Shown here piece by piece: positions 25,390-34,697 of a stretch of DNA of 64,000 bases. The stretch lies in the NCBI GenBank assembly GCA_947625735.1, contig CANQPL010000010.1, forward strand, positions 1 through 64,000. Direction: 5' to 3'. The position numbers and the translations under genes are program-made. The stretch's first letter is position 1; every line of letters begins with the position of its first letter. This stretch comes from an uncultured Clostridia bacterium. Lineage in GTDB: Bacteria; Bacillota; Clostridia; Oscillospirales; Ruminococcaceae. The notes beneath the pieces were generated by a model that was given only the letters and a program-made list of their open reading frames with translations, was not told where the DNA came from and ran no database searches.

Positions 25390-26406
25390 ATGTATGATAC
25401 AAAAATTCTTCCTCCCACTCCCGAGGGGATAAGGGAGGCAGCTGAAATTCTGCGAAACGGCGGCATAGCGGCAATTCCCACCGAAACGGTATACGGACTT
25501 GCCGCAAATGCTCTTGATGAGAATGCCTGCCGTGAAATTTTCAAGGCAAAGGGCAGACCCTCTGACAATCCGCTTATCGTTCATATCGGACGGTTTGAGG
25601 ACATATATAAATATGCAGAGGGTGTATCGGGAAACGCTTTGCGGCTGGCAAGGGAATTTATGCCCGGACCTCTTACCATGGTACTGCCCAAAAAGGACAT
25701 TATTCCCGCCGTTACAAGCGGGGGGCTTGATACAGTAGGAATACGCTTTCCCGCAAATAAGACCGCACAGGCTGTTATAAACGAGTGCGGTTATCCGTTG
25801 GCAGCGCCCTCAGCGAACCTTTCGGGAAGTCCCAGTCCCACAGTTCTTTCCCATGTGGTGCGGGATATGAGCGGCAGGATACCCGCTATTGTAGACGGCG
25901 GCTGCTGTACGGTAGGCGTGGAATCCACAGTGCTGACCTTTGATGAAGAGGACAGGGCGGTAATACTCCGTCCGGGCTTTGTAACGCCCGAGGATATAGG
26001 AGGTGTTATCGGGGAGGATAATGTTATCTGCTCTGCAGGCGTTACCGAAAGGGTTGCAGAGGGGGAAAGGGTACTTTCTCCGGGAATGAAGTATAAGCAT
26101 TATGCTCCGAAAGCCAATGTTACCATTATTGAGGGCAGCTATGACAGATATGTGGAGTATGTTGCGGCTCATAACGGCAGCGGTGTTTTCGGTGCGGTGG
26201 AGGATAACAGAAGCTACCCGTTTTCTTCCCTGTTCTGGGGAGCTTCGCCCGAGGAACAGGCAAGGCGGCTTTTTGACGTGCTGAGAGGTCTTGACGACCG
26301 TAATGCGGTGCAGGCGTATTTTCCCTGTCCCGGGAAAAAAGGAGTGGGACTTGCGGTGTACAACCGGCTGCTCCGTGCTGCGGGATTTGAGGTGATACGC
26401 TTGTGA
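25390..26406 (+). CDS. L-threonylcarbamoyladenylate synthase (TsaC2/Sua5 type)
   Basis: A 338-aa enzyme making threonylcarbamoyl-AMP for the t6A base of ANN-decoding tRNAs. The YrdC domain covers about 1-205: GGIAAIPTETVYGLAANAL, KAKGRPSDNPLIVHI, PLAAPSANLSGSPSPT and VDGGCCTVGVESTVL. A C-terminal Sua5 domain follows (SPGMKYKHYAPKANVTIIEG), so this is the two-domain form. The start at 25390 has only a weak upstream site and may rely on coupling to prfA, 20 bases upstream. It overlaps coaE by four bases. Confidence 0.93.
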   Translation: MYDTKILPPTPEGIREAAEILRNGGIAAIPTETVYGLAANALDENACREIFKAKGRPSDNPLIVHIGRFEDIYKYAEGVSGNALRLAREFMPGPLTMVLPKKDIIPAVTSGGLDTVGIRFPANKTAQAVINECGYPLAAPSANLSGSPSPTVLSHVVRDMSGRIPAIVDGGCCTVGVESTVLTFDEEDRAVILRPGFVTPEDIGGVIGEDNVICSAGVTERVAEGERVLSPGMKYKHYAPKANVTIIEGSYDRYVEYVAAHNGSGVFGAVEDNRSYPFSSLFWGASPEEQARRLFDVLRGLDDRNAVQAYFPCPGKKGVGLAVYNRLLRAAGFEVIRL

Positions 26407-27041
26407 AAAGTCATGTTATAGGTCTTACGGGGCAGAGCGGGGCAGGAAAAACCACGGTAAGCAGGGTATTCGCAGAAAAGGGCTTTTCCGTTATAGATGC
26501 CGATCTTGTGGCAAGAGAGGTCATGAAAAAAGGCTCTCCCTGTCTTGATGAGGTGGCTGAGCATTTTGGCAGAACTGTACTGCGTCCTGACGGGGAGCTT
26601 GACAGAAAAAAGCTGGGAACGATAGTTTTTTCCGATAAGGACAGGCTCAGGGAGCTTGATGCTCTTTGCTATCCTTATATTATAAAACGTATCCGTGAAA
26701 AGATAAACGAGCTTTCCGAAAAGGGCAGTGAGCTTATCCTGCTTGACGCTCCCACTCTCTTTGAAGCAGGAGCAGATGAGCTTTGCGATCTTGTAATAAG
26801 CGTCACAGCTGATGAGGAAACAAGAGAAAAAAGGATAGTTGCCCGTGACGGGATAACCCCCGAGGAGGCAAAAAAGCGGTTTGCGTCCCAGTATTCACAG
26901 CATTTTTTTGAAACTCATTCGGATTATGTTATAAGGAACAACAAAACACACACGCTTCTTTGCGAAAAGGCAAGGGAAGCCGCCGATAAGATAAAGGAGT
27001 ATTGCAATGCCCGAAACAGTAAGGAGACGTCGCAGGCGTAA
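26403..27041 (+). CDS. coaE: Dephospho-CoA kinase
   Basis: A 212-aa P-loop kinase for the last step of coenzyme A synthesis. Walker A is IGLTGQSGAGKTTVSRVF at the N-terminus; VIDADLVAREVM and LDAPTLFEAGADEL are family motifs. It starts with GTG at 26403, inside the stop region of the upstream gene (ATGA-like overlap), and its last 35 bases overlap the lytic transglycosylase gene. Such overlaps indicate a single operon. Confidence 0.95.
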   Translation: MKSHVIGLTGQSGAGKTTVSRVFAEKGFSVIDADLVAREVMKKGSPCLDEVAEHFGRTVLRPDGELDRKKLGTIVFSDKDRLRELDALCYPYIIKRIREKINELSEKGSELILLDAPTLFEAGADELCDLVISVTADEETREKRIVARDGITPEEAKKRFASQYSQHFFETHSDYVIRNNKTHTLLCEKAREAADKIKEYCNARNSKETSQA

Positions 27042-27591
27042 AAAAAGAAAAAGCGTCCTGCTTCCCCTTGTGCTTGTTATTGCCATTGTGGGAGGAGTAT
27101 CAAAACTGCCGGATATAAGCAGGAAATATTTTTATCCCGAGAAATATTTTATGCTGGTGGAAAAATATTCGGGAAAGTATGATGTAGACAGAAATCTTGT
27201 CTTTGCGGTGATAAAGACAGAGAGCAATTTTGATCCCAATGCCCGTTCCGATGTGGGCGCAAGGGGACTTATGCAGCTTATGGAGGATACCTACGAGTGG
27301 GTAGGCTACCGCATGGAGGATAACAGGGAGCTTACCTATGATAATATGTACGACCCCGAGTACAATATAGAGTACGGCACATATCTGCTGCGGCTTCTCT
27401 ATGAGGAGTACGGTGACAATGAAACTGCGCTGGCTGCTTATCATACAGGGCGGGGAAATGTTAATAAATGGCTGGAGGATAAAAATTTCAGTGCGGACGG
27501 AGTTAAGCTCGACACAATACCCTCAGCTGCCACAGAGCATTATGTGTCCAAGGTCATGAAGGCTTACGATGCATATAATAATTTATATTGA
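27007..27591 (+). CDS. Membrane-anchored lytic transglycosylase (SLT domain)
   Basis: A 194-aa peptidoglycan lytic transglycosylase. A basic start (RRRRRRKKRKS) and one membrane helix (VLLPLVLVIAIVGGV) form an uncleaved anchor. The SLT domain follows: VFAVIKTESNFDPNARSD with the catalytic Glu, GARGLMQLMEDTYEWV, and AAYHTGRGNVNKWL. It cuts glycan strands, making anhydro-muropeptides. Overlaps the coaE end by 35 bases, as often in Clostridia. Confidence 0.92.
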   Translation: MPETVRRRRRRKKRKSVLLPLVLVIAIVGGVSKLPDISRKYFYPEKYFMLVEKYSGKYDVDRNLVFAVIKTESNFDPNARSDVGARGLMQLMEDTYEWVGYRMEDNRELTYDNMYDPEYNIEYGTYLLRLLYEEYGDNETALAAYHTGRGNVNKWLEDKNFSADGVKLDTIPSAATEHYVSKVMKAYDAYNNLY

Positions 27592-27610
27592 TAGGGAAAG
27601 GTGATAGGTC

Positions 27611-29020
27611 ATGTCGGAAAATAAAGAAAAGTCAAAGGCAAAGCTCTTACAGGAAAAGCTCTGCTCCGAGAGGAAAAATGCTGCTCTTAAAATGAGCAAG
27701 GATGATGAATGGAAATGTGATGATTTTTGCAGCGGCTACAAGAAATTTCTCGATGCTGCAAAAACCGAGCGTGAAGCGGTGGAGTATGCAGTAGAAGCCG
27801 CAAAGAAAGCGGGCTTTATCCCCTTTGAAAAGAATATGGATTTAAAACCGGGGGACAAGGTTTACAGGGTCAACCGTGAAAAGGCTGTTATACTTGCAGT
27901 GATAGGCAGTTCTCCCATAGAGGAGGGCGTTCATATTGCGGCAGCGCATATAGATTCGCCCCGTCTTGACTTAAAGCAGCACCCTCTTTATGAAAGCGAG
28001 GAGCTTGCATATTTCAAGACCCATTATTACGGCGGTATCAAGAAATATCAGTGGGCAGCGATCCCCCTTTCTCTCCATGGAGTTATCGTCAGAGCAGACG
28101 GCAGCAAGGTAAAGGTGTCCGTAGGAGAGGACGAATGTGATCCGGTATTCTGCGTTACCGATCTGCTGCCCCATCTTGCTCAGGAGCAGATGAAAAGAAC
28201 AGCCTCTGAAATAATCAAGGGAGAGGAGCTTAATATTCTTATCGGTTCCCGTCCCTTTAAGGACGATGAAGTGAGCGAAAGGGTAAAGCTCGGCATAATG
28301 GAGATACTAAATGAAAAGTACGGCATTACCGAGGACGATTTTATTTCGGCGGAGCTTGAAGCCGTTCCTGCCTTTAAAGCCCGTGATATAGGCTTTGACA
28401 GAGGACTTATCGGCGCTTACGGTCATGACGACAGGGTTTGCGCCTATACCGCATTTGAAGCGCTGCTTGATATAAAGGAGATCCCCGCAAAGACAGCCGT
28501 TACAGTGCTTACCGACAAGGAGGAGACAGGTTCGGACGGCAACACGGGTCTGAAGTCTGCTTACCTTAAATTTTTCATTGCTGATCTTGCGCAGTGTCTG
28601 GGTTCGGACTGCCGCACGGTACTGAGCAGTTCGGAATGTCTTTCCGCAGACGTAAACGCCGCTTTTGATCCCACATTCCCCGATGTGGTGGAAAAGAGAA
28701 ACGCCGCATTTGTAAATTACGGCGTTGTGGTAACAAAGTTTACGGGTTCACGCGGAAAATCGGGTACTTCGGATGCATCTGCCGAATTTGTGGGCAGAGT
28801 GAGAATGCTCATGGATAAAAACGGCATATTCTGGCAGACAGGAGAGCTTGGCAAGGTAGATCTGGGCGGCGGAGGAACGGTTGCCGCATATATTGCTAAT
28901 CTCAATGTGGATACCATTGATGTGGGCGTTCCCGTTCTTTGTATGCACGCTCCCTATGAGATCGTGGCAAAAGCTGATGTGTATATGACCTATAAAGCGT
29001 TCCATGCTTTCCTTTCCTAA
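27611..29020 (+). CDS. M18 family aminopeptidase
   Basis: A 469-aa dinuclear zinc aminopeptidase of the aspartyl-aminopeptidase (M18) family. Metal and active-site motifs: VHIAAAHIDSPRLDLKQ, GAYGHDDRVCAYTAFEAL, TVLTDKEETGSDGNTG and the final VLCMHAPYEIVAKADVY. Length matches the ApeB/probable aminopeptidase 1 group. It takes N-terminal residues, often acidic, from peptides in the cytoplasm. It ends the housekeeping run; the repeat array begins right after its stop. Confidence 0.94.
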   Translation: MSENKEKSKAKLLQEKLCSERKNAALKMSKDDEWKCDDFCSGYKKFLDAAKTEREAVEYAVEAAKKAGFIPFEKNMDLKPGDKVYRVNREKAVILAVIGSSPIEEGVHIAAAHIDSPRLDLKQHPLYESEELAYFKTHYYGGIKKYQWAAIPLSLHGVIVRADGSKVKVSVGEDECDPVFCVTDLLPHLAQEQMKRTASEIIKGEELNILIGSRPFKDDEVSERVKLGIMEILNEKYGITEDDFISAELEAVPAFKARDIGFDRGLIGAYGHDDRVCAYTAFEALLDIKEIPAKTAVTVLTDKEETGSDGNTGLKSAYLKFFIADLAQCLGSDCRTVLSSSECLSADVNAAFDPTFPDVVEKRNAAFVNYGVVVTKFTGSRGKSGTSDASAEFVGRVRMLMDKNGIFWQTGELGKVDLGGGGTVAAYIANLNVDTIDVGVPVLCMHAPYEIVAKADVYMTYKAFHAFLS

Positions 29021-29021
29021 G

Positions 29022-29534
29022 CGGGCGGGTGGAACCCGCAGCCAACTCGTTGGGTAATTTTACGTAAATTTTTTAAATAGTGACTCGGTAACTTTCATAT
29101 GCTGCAATAATAAAGTGTGTTGAACCCGCAGCCGGGTCGTTGGGTAATTTTACGTAAATTTTTTAAATAGTGACTCGGTAACTTTTATTTTCTGCAAAAA
29201 TAAAGCGTGCAGGGCGGGCGGGTGGAGCCCGGCGGGGTGACCCCGCTTGCAACTCGTTGGAATATTTTGAGTAAATATATTAAATAGTAACTCGGTAACT
29301 TTCATTTGCTGCAAAGGTAAAGTTTGCAGACCCCGCTTGCACCTGTAAATAAATATTGTGAAAATAATTCAGATAGCAGATCGGCAATACTAATCCCCGA
29401 TTAAAGTGCAGACAAATAATCTGTGCAAAACCGCATATATGCAAGTTTTGTTTGATTTTTTTGCACACTTTTTAATTGGGGATTAGTATAACTTTTATTT
29501 ACTGCAATGGTAAAGCAGTCAGAACCCGCCGGGG
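29022..29534 (+). repeat. Tandem array of four dispersed-repeat copies (514-bp gene-free stretch)
   Basis: Three copies run in one orientation: two share an identical 48-base block (29048-29095 and 29138-29185, 90 bases apart), and a third diverged copy lies 117 bases further on. GC-rich joints (CCCGCAGCCGGGTCG, GGCGGGGTGACCCCGC) separate AT-rich centres. A fourth degenerate copy (about 29336-29530) is split by the MITE-like element at 29387-29489. The reverse complement occurs near 63.2 and 63.7 kb and a relative at 0.2 kb. No gene is seen here. Confidence 0.85.
29387..29489. mobile_element. 103-bp MITE-like element inside a repeat copy
   Basis: Inverted ends ATACTAATCCCC (29387-29398) and GGGGATTAGTAT (29478-29489) match perfectly, and the match extends imperfectly inward (GATTAAAGTGC against GCACACTTTTTAATT). 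The interior is AT-rich and non-coding. Joining the flanks (CGGCAA ... TAACTTTTATTTACTGCA) rebuilds the repeat seen in neighbouring copies (CGGTAACTTTCATTTGCTGCA), with a TA at each end as a likely target duplication. TA duplication suggests mobilisation by an IS630/Tc1-type transposase elsewhere. Confidence 0.72.
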
Positions 29535-30890
29535 TCACCGCCCGCCCTCCCGTTCAAGAGAATTGCTCCTGCCCTCTCTCATAAGGGCAAGTTCACTCAG
29601 AAAATGTGGAACGGTTGGAAGCTCAGCACCGCCGTTTTCCACAAGATATTCCTCTGCCGCAGAAAGAGCAGAGAGCATCTGCTCCCTGTTAAAGCTGCTA
29701 AGCAGAAAAAAGCGTGACATGGCTTTATAGCAGCATATCTGTCTGCCCTCACAAATGCGCTTTGCAATGTTTACCGCAAGAGCGGTAAGCTGTTCCATAT
29801 CCTTTACAGCGCCCGAGCGTATCAGACCCGCAAAATCCGCAGGATTCCCGCCTATGACAGACGACTTCACAAAATAATCCCTGCATCGTGCAAGCAGAGC
29901 TGCGTCCTTTGAGGACGTAAGCTCATATACGATCCGTGAAAATTTCATCAGAAATGAAGCCGCATAATAGGGACTTTTAACCTTTATCCTTTCCAGATCG
30001 TCAAAGGGCTTGTCAATAATAAAATCAAGCCACCGCCCGTCAAGCTCCACAGGCATACGCAGACAGAGCCTCTCGTTATCTTCACCGATAAAAATATGGG
30101 GAGCGCCTATCTCAAAGCCGTTCTGACCGATATTAAGTCCCGAAAGAGTACGCATTATTACGGTGTAGCCCAGCGGTTCACTGCGAAAGGCTTCGTACTT
30201 GTCATAGGCATTGCCGCTGTCCGTGATAAAGTCCGCATAAAATCCCGCAGGCGCAAAGGCTTCGGGATAATTGTCCGCAAGACGTGAAAGGGCGGCAACA
30301 AATTCCGACTCATTCCCGTCTGTCATTCTTGCATTTGCCGCTGTATTTATAAGAATATCGTTTAAAAAACCGATCATATCGGTCTTTGAGCCGTTCTGCT
30401 CCTCGAGTATGCACCGCTCCTCCAGAAAGGGCGGCATTCCCATGTCTGAAAGCTCGTCAGATGTCCAGTGTATGTCAAGCTCACGTATCCTGCCTATACG
30501 CTGCCCTATCTTCTCGCAGGCGTGCAGCATTTTATCTGATTCCTTGAAAAGACAGGCACTGAGCAGACAATACGCCTGCCCTGCAAGCTCCCTGCCTGTA
30601 CCGGCAGAAAAGGACATCTGATGATCATCATATTCGGTGTAGTCGACTACAAACTGTTCAAGCTGCTCTGCCCCACGGTCAGACATTACATCGCTCCTGC
30701 ACATCATCATATAGGGCAGCAGCTTTATTTTGTCTGCCTGTTTAAGATCCCTGCTCCAGAATTCATCTGCCGCCCTGCATCTGAAACGGCAAAGCTCATA
30801 CATCATTGCACGCCTTTTTTTGCCAAAGCTGCGGAATGTACGGAATGCAAGCTCTTTAAATTTTTCATCATCTCTATAGAAATTGTTCAT
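29535..30890 (-). CDS. Unknown 451-aa protein
   Basis: I do not recognise a family. The protein is soluble, mostly helical, with many Cys and Met and Arg-rich segments near the start (FRSFGKKRRAMMYELCRFRCRAADEF), and no signal peptide, membrane helix or clear catalytic motif. The ATG at 30890 has GAGGTC six bases upstream and its own promoter lies 45 bases before. The last residues (EREGGR, stop) are encoded by the GC-rich edge of the repeat array, so the C-terminus may have been changed by repeat insertion. Confidence 0.65.
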   Translation of the reverse strand: MNNFYRDDEKFKELAFRTFRSFGKKRRAMMYELCRFRCRAADEFWSRDLKQADKIKLLPYMMMCRSDVMSDRGAEQLEQFVVDYTEYDDHQMSFSAGTGRELAGQAYCLLSACLFKESDKMLHACEKIGQRIGRIRELDIHWTSDELSDMGMPPFLEERCILEEQNGSKTDMIGFLNDILINTAANARMTDGNESEFVAALSRLADNYPEAFAPAGFYADFITDSGNAYDKYEAFRSEPLGYTVIMRTLSGLNIGQNGFEIGAPHIFIGEDNERLCLRMPVELDGRWLDFIIDKPFDDLERIKVKSPYYAASFLMKFSRIVYELTSSKDAALLARCRDYFVKSSVIGGNPADFAGLIRSGAVKDMEQLTALAVNIAKRICEGRQICCYKAMSRFFLLSSFNREQMLSALSAAEEYLVENGGAELPTVPHFLSELALMREGRSNSLEREGGR

Positions 30891-30934
30891 ATTTTTGACC
30901 TCGACCTGATTTGCTCCTATAATCTATTAGTCTA

Positions 30935-30963
30935 ATTATATAATAATTGTGTTGTCAAGTCAA
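30935..30963 (-). promoter_or_regulatory. Leftward promoter of the 451-aa gene
   Basis: Read leftward: TTGACT (30963-30958), 17-base spacer, TATAAT (30940-30935). Confidence 0.82.
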
Positions 30964-31012
30964 TGATTTCGTGTCAATACGGAAAAAATTAGGAGAAATT
31001 GCAAAAAAAATC

Positions 31013-31041
31013 TTTAAATTTATTTCGGAATATGATATAAT
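31013..31041 (+). promoter_or_regulatory. Promoter of the class A PBP gene
   Basis: TTTAAA (31013-31018), 17-base spacer, TATAAT (31036-31041) with extended TGA. Confidence 0.7.
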
Positions 31042-31101
31042 AAATAAAGAGTGCAGATATAAAAAAAACGCTCTCTTAAAGTTTAAAAGGAGGCAATTGT
31101 C

Positions 31102-33276
31102 TTGGGCAGCAACAGAAAAAAAACGTCCTCCACAGCTGAGGACGATCAGGTCAGAAAAATGCCTGCAAAGAAGAAAAAGCATAAAAAGAAAAAGAAATCC
31201 AATCCCATAAAAAAGACATTTACTGTAATCGGCTCAGTGGTGCTTTCACTTATACTGGTGTCGGTCATCAGCATTTCTATCATAGCAACAGCCCTTACTG
31301 TGTATGTGATGCAGTTTAGGGAAAAAACTCCGGTTGATATAGATCTTGAAAATCTTGATCTTGCATATACTACATTTATCTACGGATATGACGAATACGG
31401 CAACGAGGTAGAGCTTGCAAACATCAGCCGAGGTGCGGACAGAATGCCCGTATCCCTTGAAAGAGTTCCTCAGCACGTAAGAGATGCTTTCGTTTACACA
31501 GAGGACGAGCGTTTTTATGAGCATACGGGCGTGGACTGGAAACGTACCTTCGGAGCGTTTGTGAATGAGATCCTTGATCTTCAGGACAGGTTCGGCGGTT
31601 CAACCATTACTCAACAGCTTATCAAGAACGTAACAGGTGACGACAGCCCCACATGGGACAGAAAGCTCCGTGAGGTGTTCCGTGCAGCGGATCTGGAAAG
31701 ATACCGCACCAAGGACGAGATTTTAGAGGCGTATCTTAACTGTATAGGCTTCGGAGGCAGGACTTCCGGCATACAGGCAGCGGCGCTCAAATATTTCGGC
31801 AAGGACGTTTCCGAGCTTGATCTTGCGGAGGGAGCCTGCCTTGCGGCTATCCCCAAAAATCCCGAAAAACTCAATCCCTTTGCCGATCCCGAGGCAAACA
31901 AGGAGCGTCAGGAGGTGGTTCTGGGGCTTATGCTCAGCAATGCCGCCATTTCTCAGGAGCAGTACAATGAGGCGATAAATGAGGAGCTTCAGTTCAGGGA
32001 TACTTCTACAGAAAAGCGTGAGGATCAGATCCGCAACTGGTATCTGGATATGGTCATCAGAGATGTGTCAAACGATCTTATGGATCTTTACGGCGTTACA
32101 TGGCAGGAAGCCAACGATATGCTCTATAACGGCGGCTACACCATTTATACGCCTGTTGATCTTAAAATGCAGGAGCAGATCGAGGAAAAATTCAAGGACT
32201 ACAGCACATTCTCCAACAGAGTACTTTCCGATCCTCCTCAGGCGGCGTTTATCGTGCTTGACTATACCGGAAATGTGCTTGCGGTGGCGGGTGCTATCGG
32301 TGAAAAGGCTACTACAGATGCATTCAACTACGCTACAATGGATCCCCGACAGCCCGGTTCGAGCTGGAAACCCCTTGCGGGCTACGGCTATTCTATCGAA
32401 AACGATCTGATAACATGGTCAACCATTATGCAGGATCTGCCTATTGACATTCCCGATGAAAATAATCCCGGTCATACAAGAAAATGGCCTACAAACTACA
32501 GCTCATCAAGCAGGAGCAATGTGTGGAGCGGCGGTTCTTACTATATATTCCAAGCACTTCAGAGATCGCTCAACACCGTTTCGGCAAGGCTTGTAAAGCA
32601 GGCGGAGCCTACAAAGGTTTTTGACTTTGTGCAGAGCCGTTTCCAGTTCACAACTCTTAACGCCTACGATGCGGATCTGTCGCCTATGTCGGTGGGTGCG
32701 CTGAATAAGGGCGTTACTCTGAGAGAGCTGGTAGCCGCATATCAGGTGTTCGGAAATGGAGGACAGTATTTCTCTCCCACCTCATACACCTATGTCCTTG
32801 ATCCCGCAGGCGAGGTGGTACTCCAGAATAATTACACGCCTATACAGTCCCTGAGTGAAGAATCTGCATATGTGATGAATAAGCTGCTGCAGCAGGTCAT
32901 TGAGGATCCTAACGGTACGGGTAAAGCGGCAAAGCTCAGCAATGTGCCTGTGGTGGGAAAAACGGGTACATCTCAGAACTGGGCGGACAACCTTTTTGTG
33001 GGCTGTACACCTGATTATGTAAGCGGCGTATGGTACGGCTATCCCGACCATAAGGAAGTGCCTTCGGGCGTTTACTACGGCACAGCTCAGCTGTGGAAGA
33101 ACATTTTCGGCGACATTGCAAATCAGGGAGAAAGAACGGAATTCCCCGAATGTGATACGGTCATTGAAACAAGCTACTGTGCAAATACGGGTCTGGTAGC
33201 AGGTCCCAACTGTCCCAAGGGCGGCACGGGATATTATAAATCCACCTATGCGCCTGTATGCACAAGATGCGGATAA
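31102..33276 (+). CDS. Class A penicillin-binding protein 1A type
   Basis: A 724-aa bifunctional peptidoglycan synthase. A Lys-rich cytoplasmic start (KKKHKKKKKS) leads to one membrane helix (about 38-70). The GT51 glycosyltransferase follows: FVYTEDERFYEHTGVDWKR with the catalytic Glu, and GGSTITQQLIKN. The transpeptidase has PGSSWKPLAG (SxxK), RSLNTVSARL (SxN) and GKTGTSQNW (KTG). A Cys-containing tail (CANTGLVAGPNCPKGG ... CTRCG) is a common end of Clostridia PBP1A proteins. Start is TTG at 31102 with GGAGG eight bases upstream; no better start lies downstream. Confidence 0.95.
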   Translation: MGSNRKKTSSTAEDDQVRKMPAKKKKHKKKKKSNPIKKTFTVIGSVVLSLILVSVISISIIATALTVYVMQFREKTPVDIDLENLDLAYTTFIYGYDEYGNEVELANISRGADRMPVSLERVPQHVRDAFVYTEDERFYEHTGVDWKRTFGAFVNEILDLQDRFGGSTITQQLIKNVTGDDSPTWDRKLREVFRAADLERYRTKDEILEAYLNCIGFGGRTSGIQAAALKYFGKDVSELDLAEGACLAAIPKNPEKLNPFADPEANKERQEVVLGLMLSNAAISQEQYNEAINEELQFRDTSTEKREDQIRNWYLDMVIRDVSNDLMDLYGVTWQEANDMLYNGGYTIYTPVDLKMQEQIEEKFKDYSTFSNRVLSDPPQAAFIVLDYTGNVLAVAGAIGEKATTDAFNYATMDPRQPGSSWKPLAGYGYSIENDLITWSTIMQDLPIDIPDENNPGHTRKWPTNYSSSSRSNVWSGGSYYIFQALQRSLNTVSARLVKQAEPTKVFDFVQSRFQFTTLNAYDADLSPMSVGALNKGVTLRELVAAYQVFGNGGQYFSPTSYTYVLDPAGEVVLQNNYTPIQSLSEESAYVMNKLLQQVIEDPNGTGKAAKLSNVPVVGKTGTSQNWADNLFVGCTPDYVSGVWYGYPDHKEVPSGVYYGTAQLWKNIFGDIANQGERTEFPECDTVIETSYCANTGLVAGPNCPKGGTGYYKSTYAPVCTRCG

Positions 33277-33283
33277 AAAAATC

Positions 33284-33320
33284 GAAGCAGGAAGCAGCCT
33301 TGCCTCTTGCTTCTTTTCTT
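33284..33320 (+). terminator. Probable terminator after the PBP gene
   Basis: An imperfect stem between GAAGCAGGAAGCA and TGCCTCTTGCTTC, followed by TTTTCTT. Confidence 0.6.
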
Positions 33321-33339
33321 AAAAGACAGGAGTTTTTTT

Positions 33340-34458
33340 ATGGAAAGGATCACACTTAGCTGTCCATGTCATTTCGGCTTGGAAAGGACGCTGAAATTTG
33401 AAATTTCGAGGATCGGAGGAGAGAATATTTCCGCCTCTGACGGACGTGTTGAATTTGAGGGCGACATTTCACTTATAGCAAGGGCGAATATCTGCCTTGC
33501 AACTGCGGAGAGGGTTCAGATAAAATTAGGCGAATTTAAGGCGGATACATTCGATATGCTTTTCGAGGGAGTAAAGAAGCTCCCTTTGGAACGCTTTATC
33601 CCTAAAAACGGAGCTTTCCCCGTAAAGGGACACTCCTTGAACTCAAAGCTCACAAGCATTCCCGCCTGTCAGTCCATTATCAAAAAAGCCGCCGCAGACA
33701 GGCTCTGCGGTAAATACGGCGTGGGATTTATGGAGGAAACAGGAGCGGTCTATCAGCTGTCCTTTAATATCATAAAGGACAGGGCTGTTATATATCTTGA
33801 CACCTCGGGAGAGGGACTGCATAAGCGCGGCTACCGCAGAAATGCCAATGCCGCCCCCATAAGGGAAACGCTTGCTGCGGGCATTGTGGATATAGCTATG
33901 GTAAAAAGAGATACTGTTTTTTGCGATCCGTTCTGCGGGAGCGGTACACTGCTTATAGAAGCGGCTTACAAGGCGCTGAACATTGCACCGGGACTTAAAC
34001 GGAAATTTGCAGCCGAAAAGTGGGAATGTATTTCCGGGGAAATATGGCGCAATGAGCGTACAAGAGCTATGGACGGAATTATAAAGGACAGCAGCTTTTA
34101 CGCATACGGTTATGATATTGACCCTGAATGTGTGGAGCTTTCCCGTGCAAACTGCGTCAAGGCGGGAGTTAAAAACCGTATTCGCATTGACAGGGCGGAT
34201 ATACGCAGCTATGAAAATAAAGCGGATACCCTTACTGTCTGCAATCCGCCGTATGGTGAGAGAATGCTTGAAATACGTGAAGCAGAGGAGCTTTACCGCA
34301 TAATGGGAAAAGTTTTTGCGGGTGACGCCGCTCATCCGTGTGCGGTCATTTCCCCTCATGAGGATTTCGAGAGCTTTTTCGGCAAAAAGGCGGATAAACA
34401 GCGTAAGCTCTATAACGGTATGATGAAATGCAGACTTTACAGCTATTATAGAGGATAG
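33340..34458 (+). CDS. THUMP-type class I RNA methyltransferase (RlmL/YpsC-like)
   Basis: A 372-aa SAM-dependent methyltransferase. The N-terminal ferredoxin-like/THUMP part (about 1-160) binds RNA; the C-terminal Rossmann part has VFCDPFCGSGTLLIEAA (SAM site, about 205-220), YGYDIDPECVELSRANC and the catalytic NPPYGERM. The NPPY motif and architecture fit the N2-guanine 23S rRNA methyltransferase (RlmL/YpsC) family. I start at the ATG at 33340, which has AGGAG about seven bases upstream; the frame is open further upstream but that part overlaps the terminator. Exact target base not shown. Confidence 0.88.
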   Translation: MERITLSCPCHFGLERTLKFEISRIGGENISASDGRVEFEGDISLIARANICLATAERVQIKLGEFKADTFDMLFEGVKKLPLERFIPKNGAFPVKGHSLNSKLTSIPACQSIIKKAAADRLCGKYGVGFMEETGAVYQLSFNIIKDRAVIYLDTSGEGLHKRGYRRNANAAPIRETLAAGIVDIAMVKRDTVFCDPFCGSGTLLIEAAYKALNIAPGLKRKFAAEKWECISGEIWRNERTRAMDGIIKDSSFYAYGYDIDPECVELSRANCVKAGVKNRIRIDRADIRSYENKADTLTVCNPPYGERMLEIREAEELYRIMGKVFAGDAAHPCAVISPHEDFESFFGKKADKQRKLYNGMMKCRLYSYYRG

Positions 34459-34535
34459 ATGTCTGATTTTGTTTTTATGTGCGTTTACCGTCAAGCCTGT
34501 TAATAAAAGCTGTCGGGGTACTACTGTTTTAAAGT

Positions 34536-34586
34536 GTTAAGAGTGGAGTGATAAGTGTTGAGATATCTTATCACTCCACTCTTAAC
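34536..34586. repeat. Perfect 20-bp inverted repeat
   Basis: The 315-bp stretch 34459-34773 holds this hairpin and the yerC promoter and nothing else that I see. GTTAAGAGTGGAGTGATAAG (34536-34555) pairs perfectly with CTTATCACTCCACTCTTAAC (34567-34586) around an 11-base loop. There is no T-run, so it is a poor intrinsic terminator. Repeats of the GAGTGGAG kind are common in Firmicute and Bacteroidetes intergenic regions. Confidence 0.8.
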
Positions 34587-34697
34587 TCTCCACACTTATA
34601 AATTCCTATGATAACCGTCAAAAAAGAAGATTTTTTGCAAAAATATCCTCCATTCCCCCGAAAATATTACAAAACGATTAAAAATAGCAAAAAGCCC

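Noticed and set aside
29022-29534. CRISPR array
   Set aside because: Units are irregularly spaced (90 and 117 bases), shared blocks are longer than CRISPR repeats, the between parts are similar to each other, and no cas genes are nearby.
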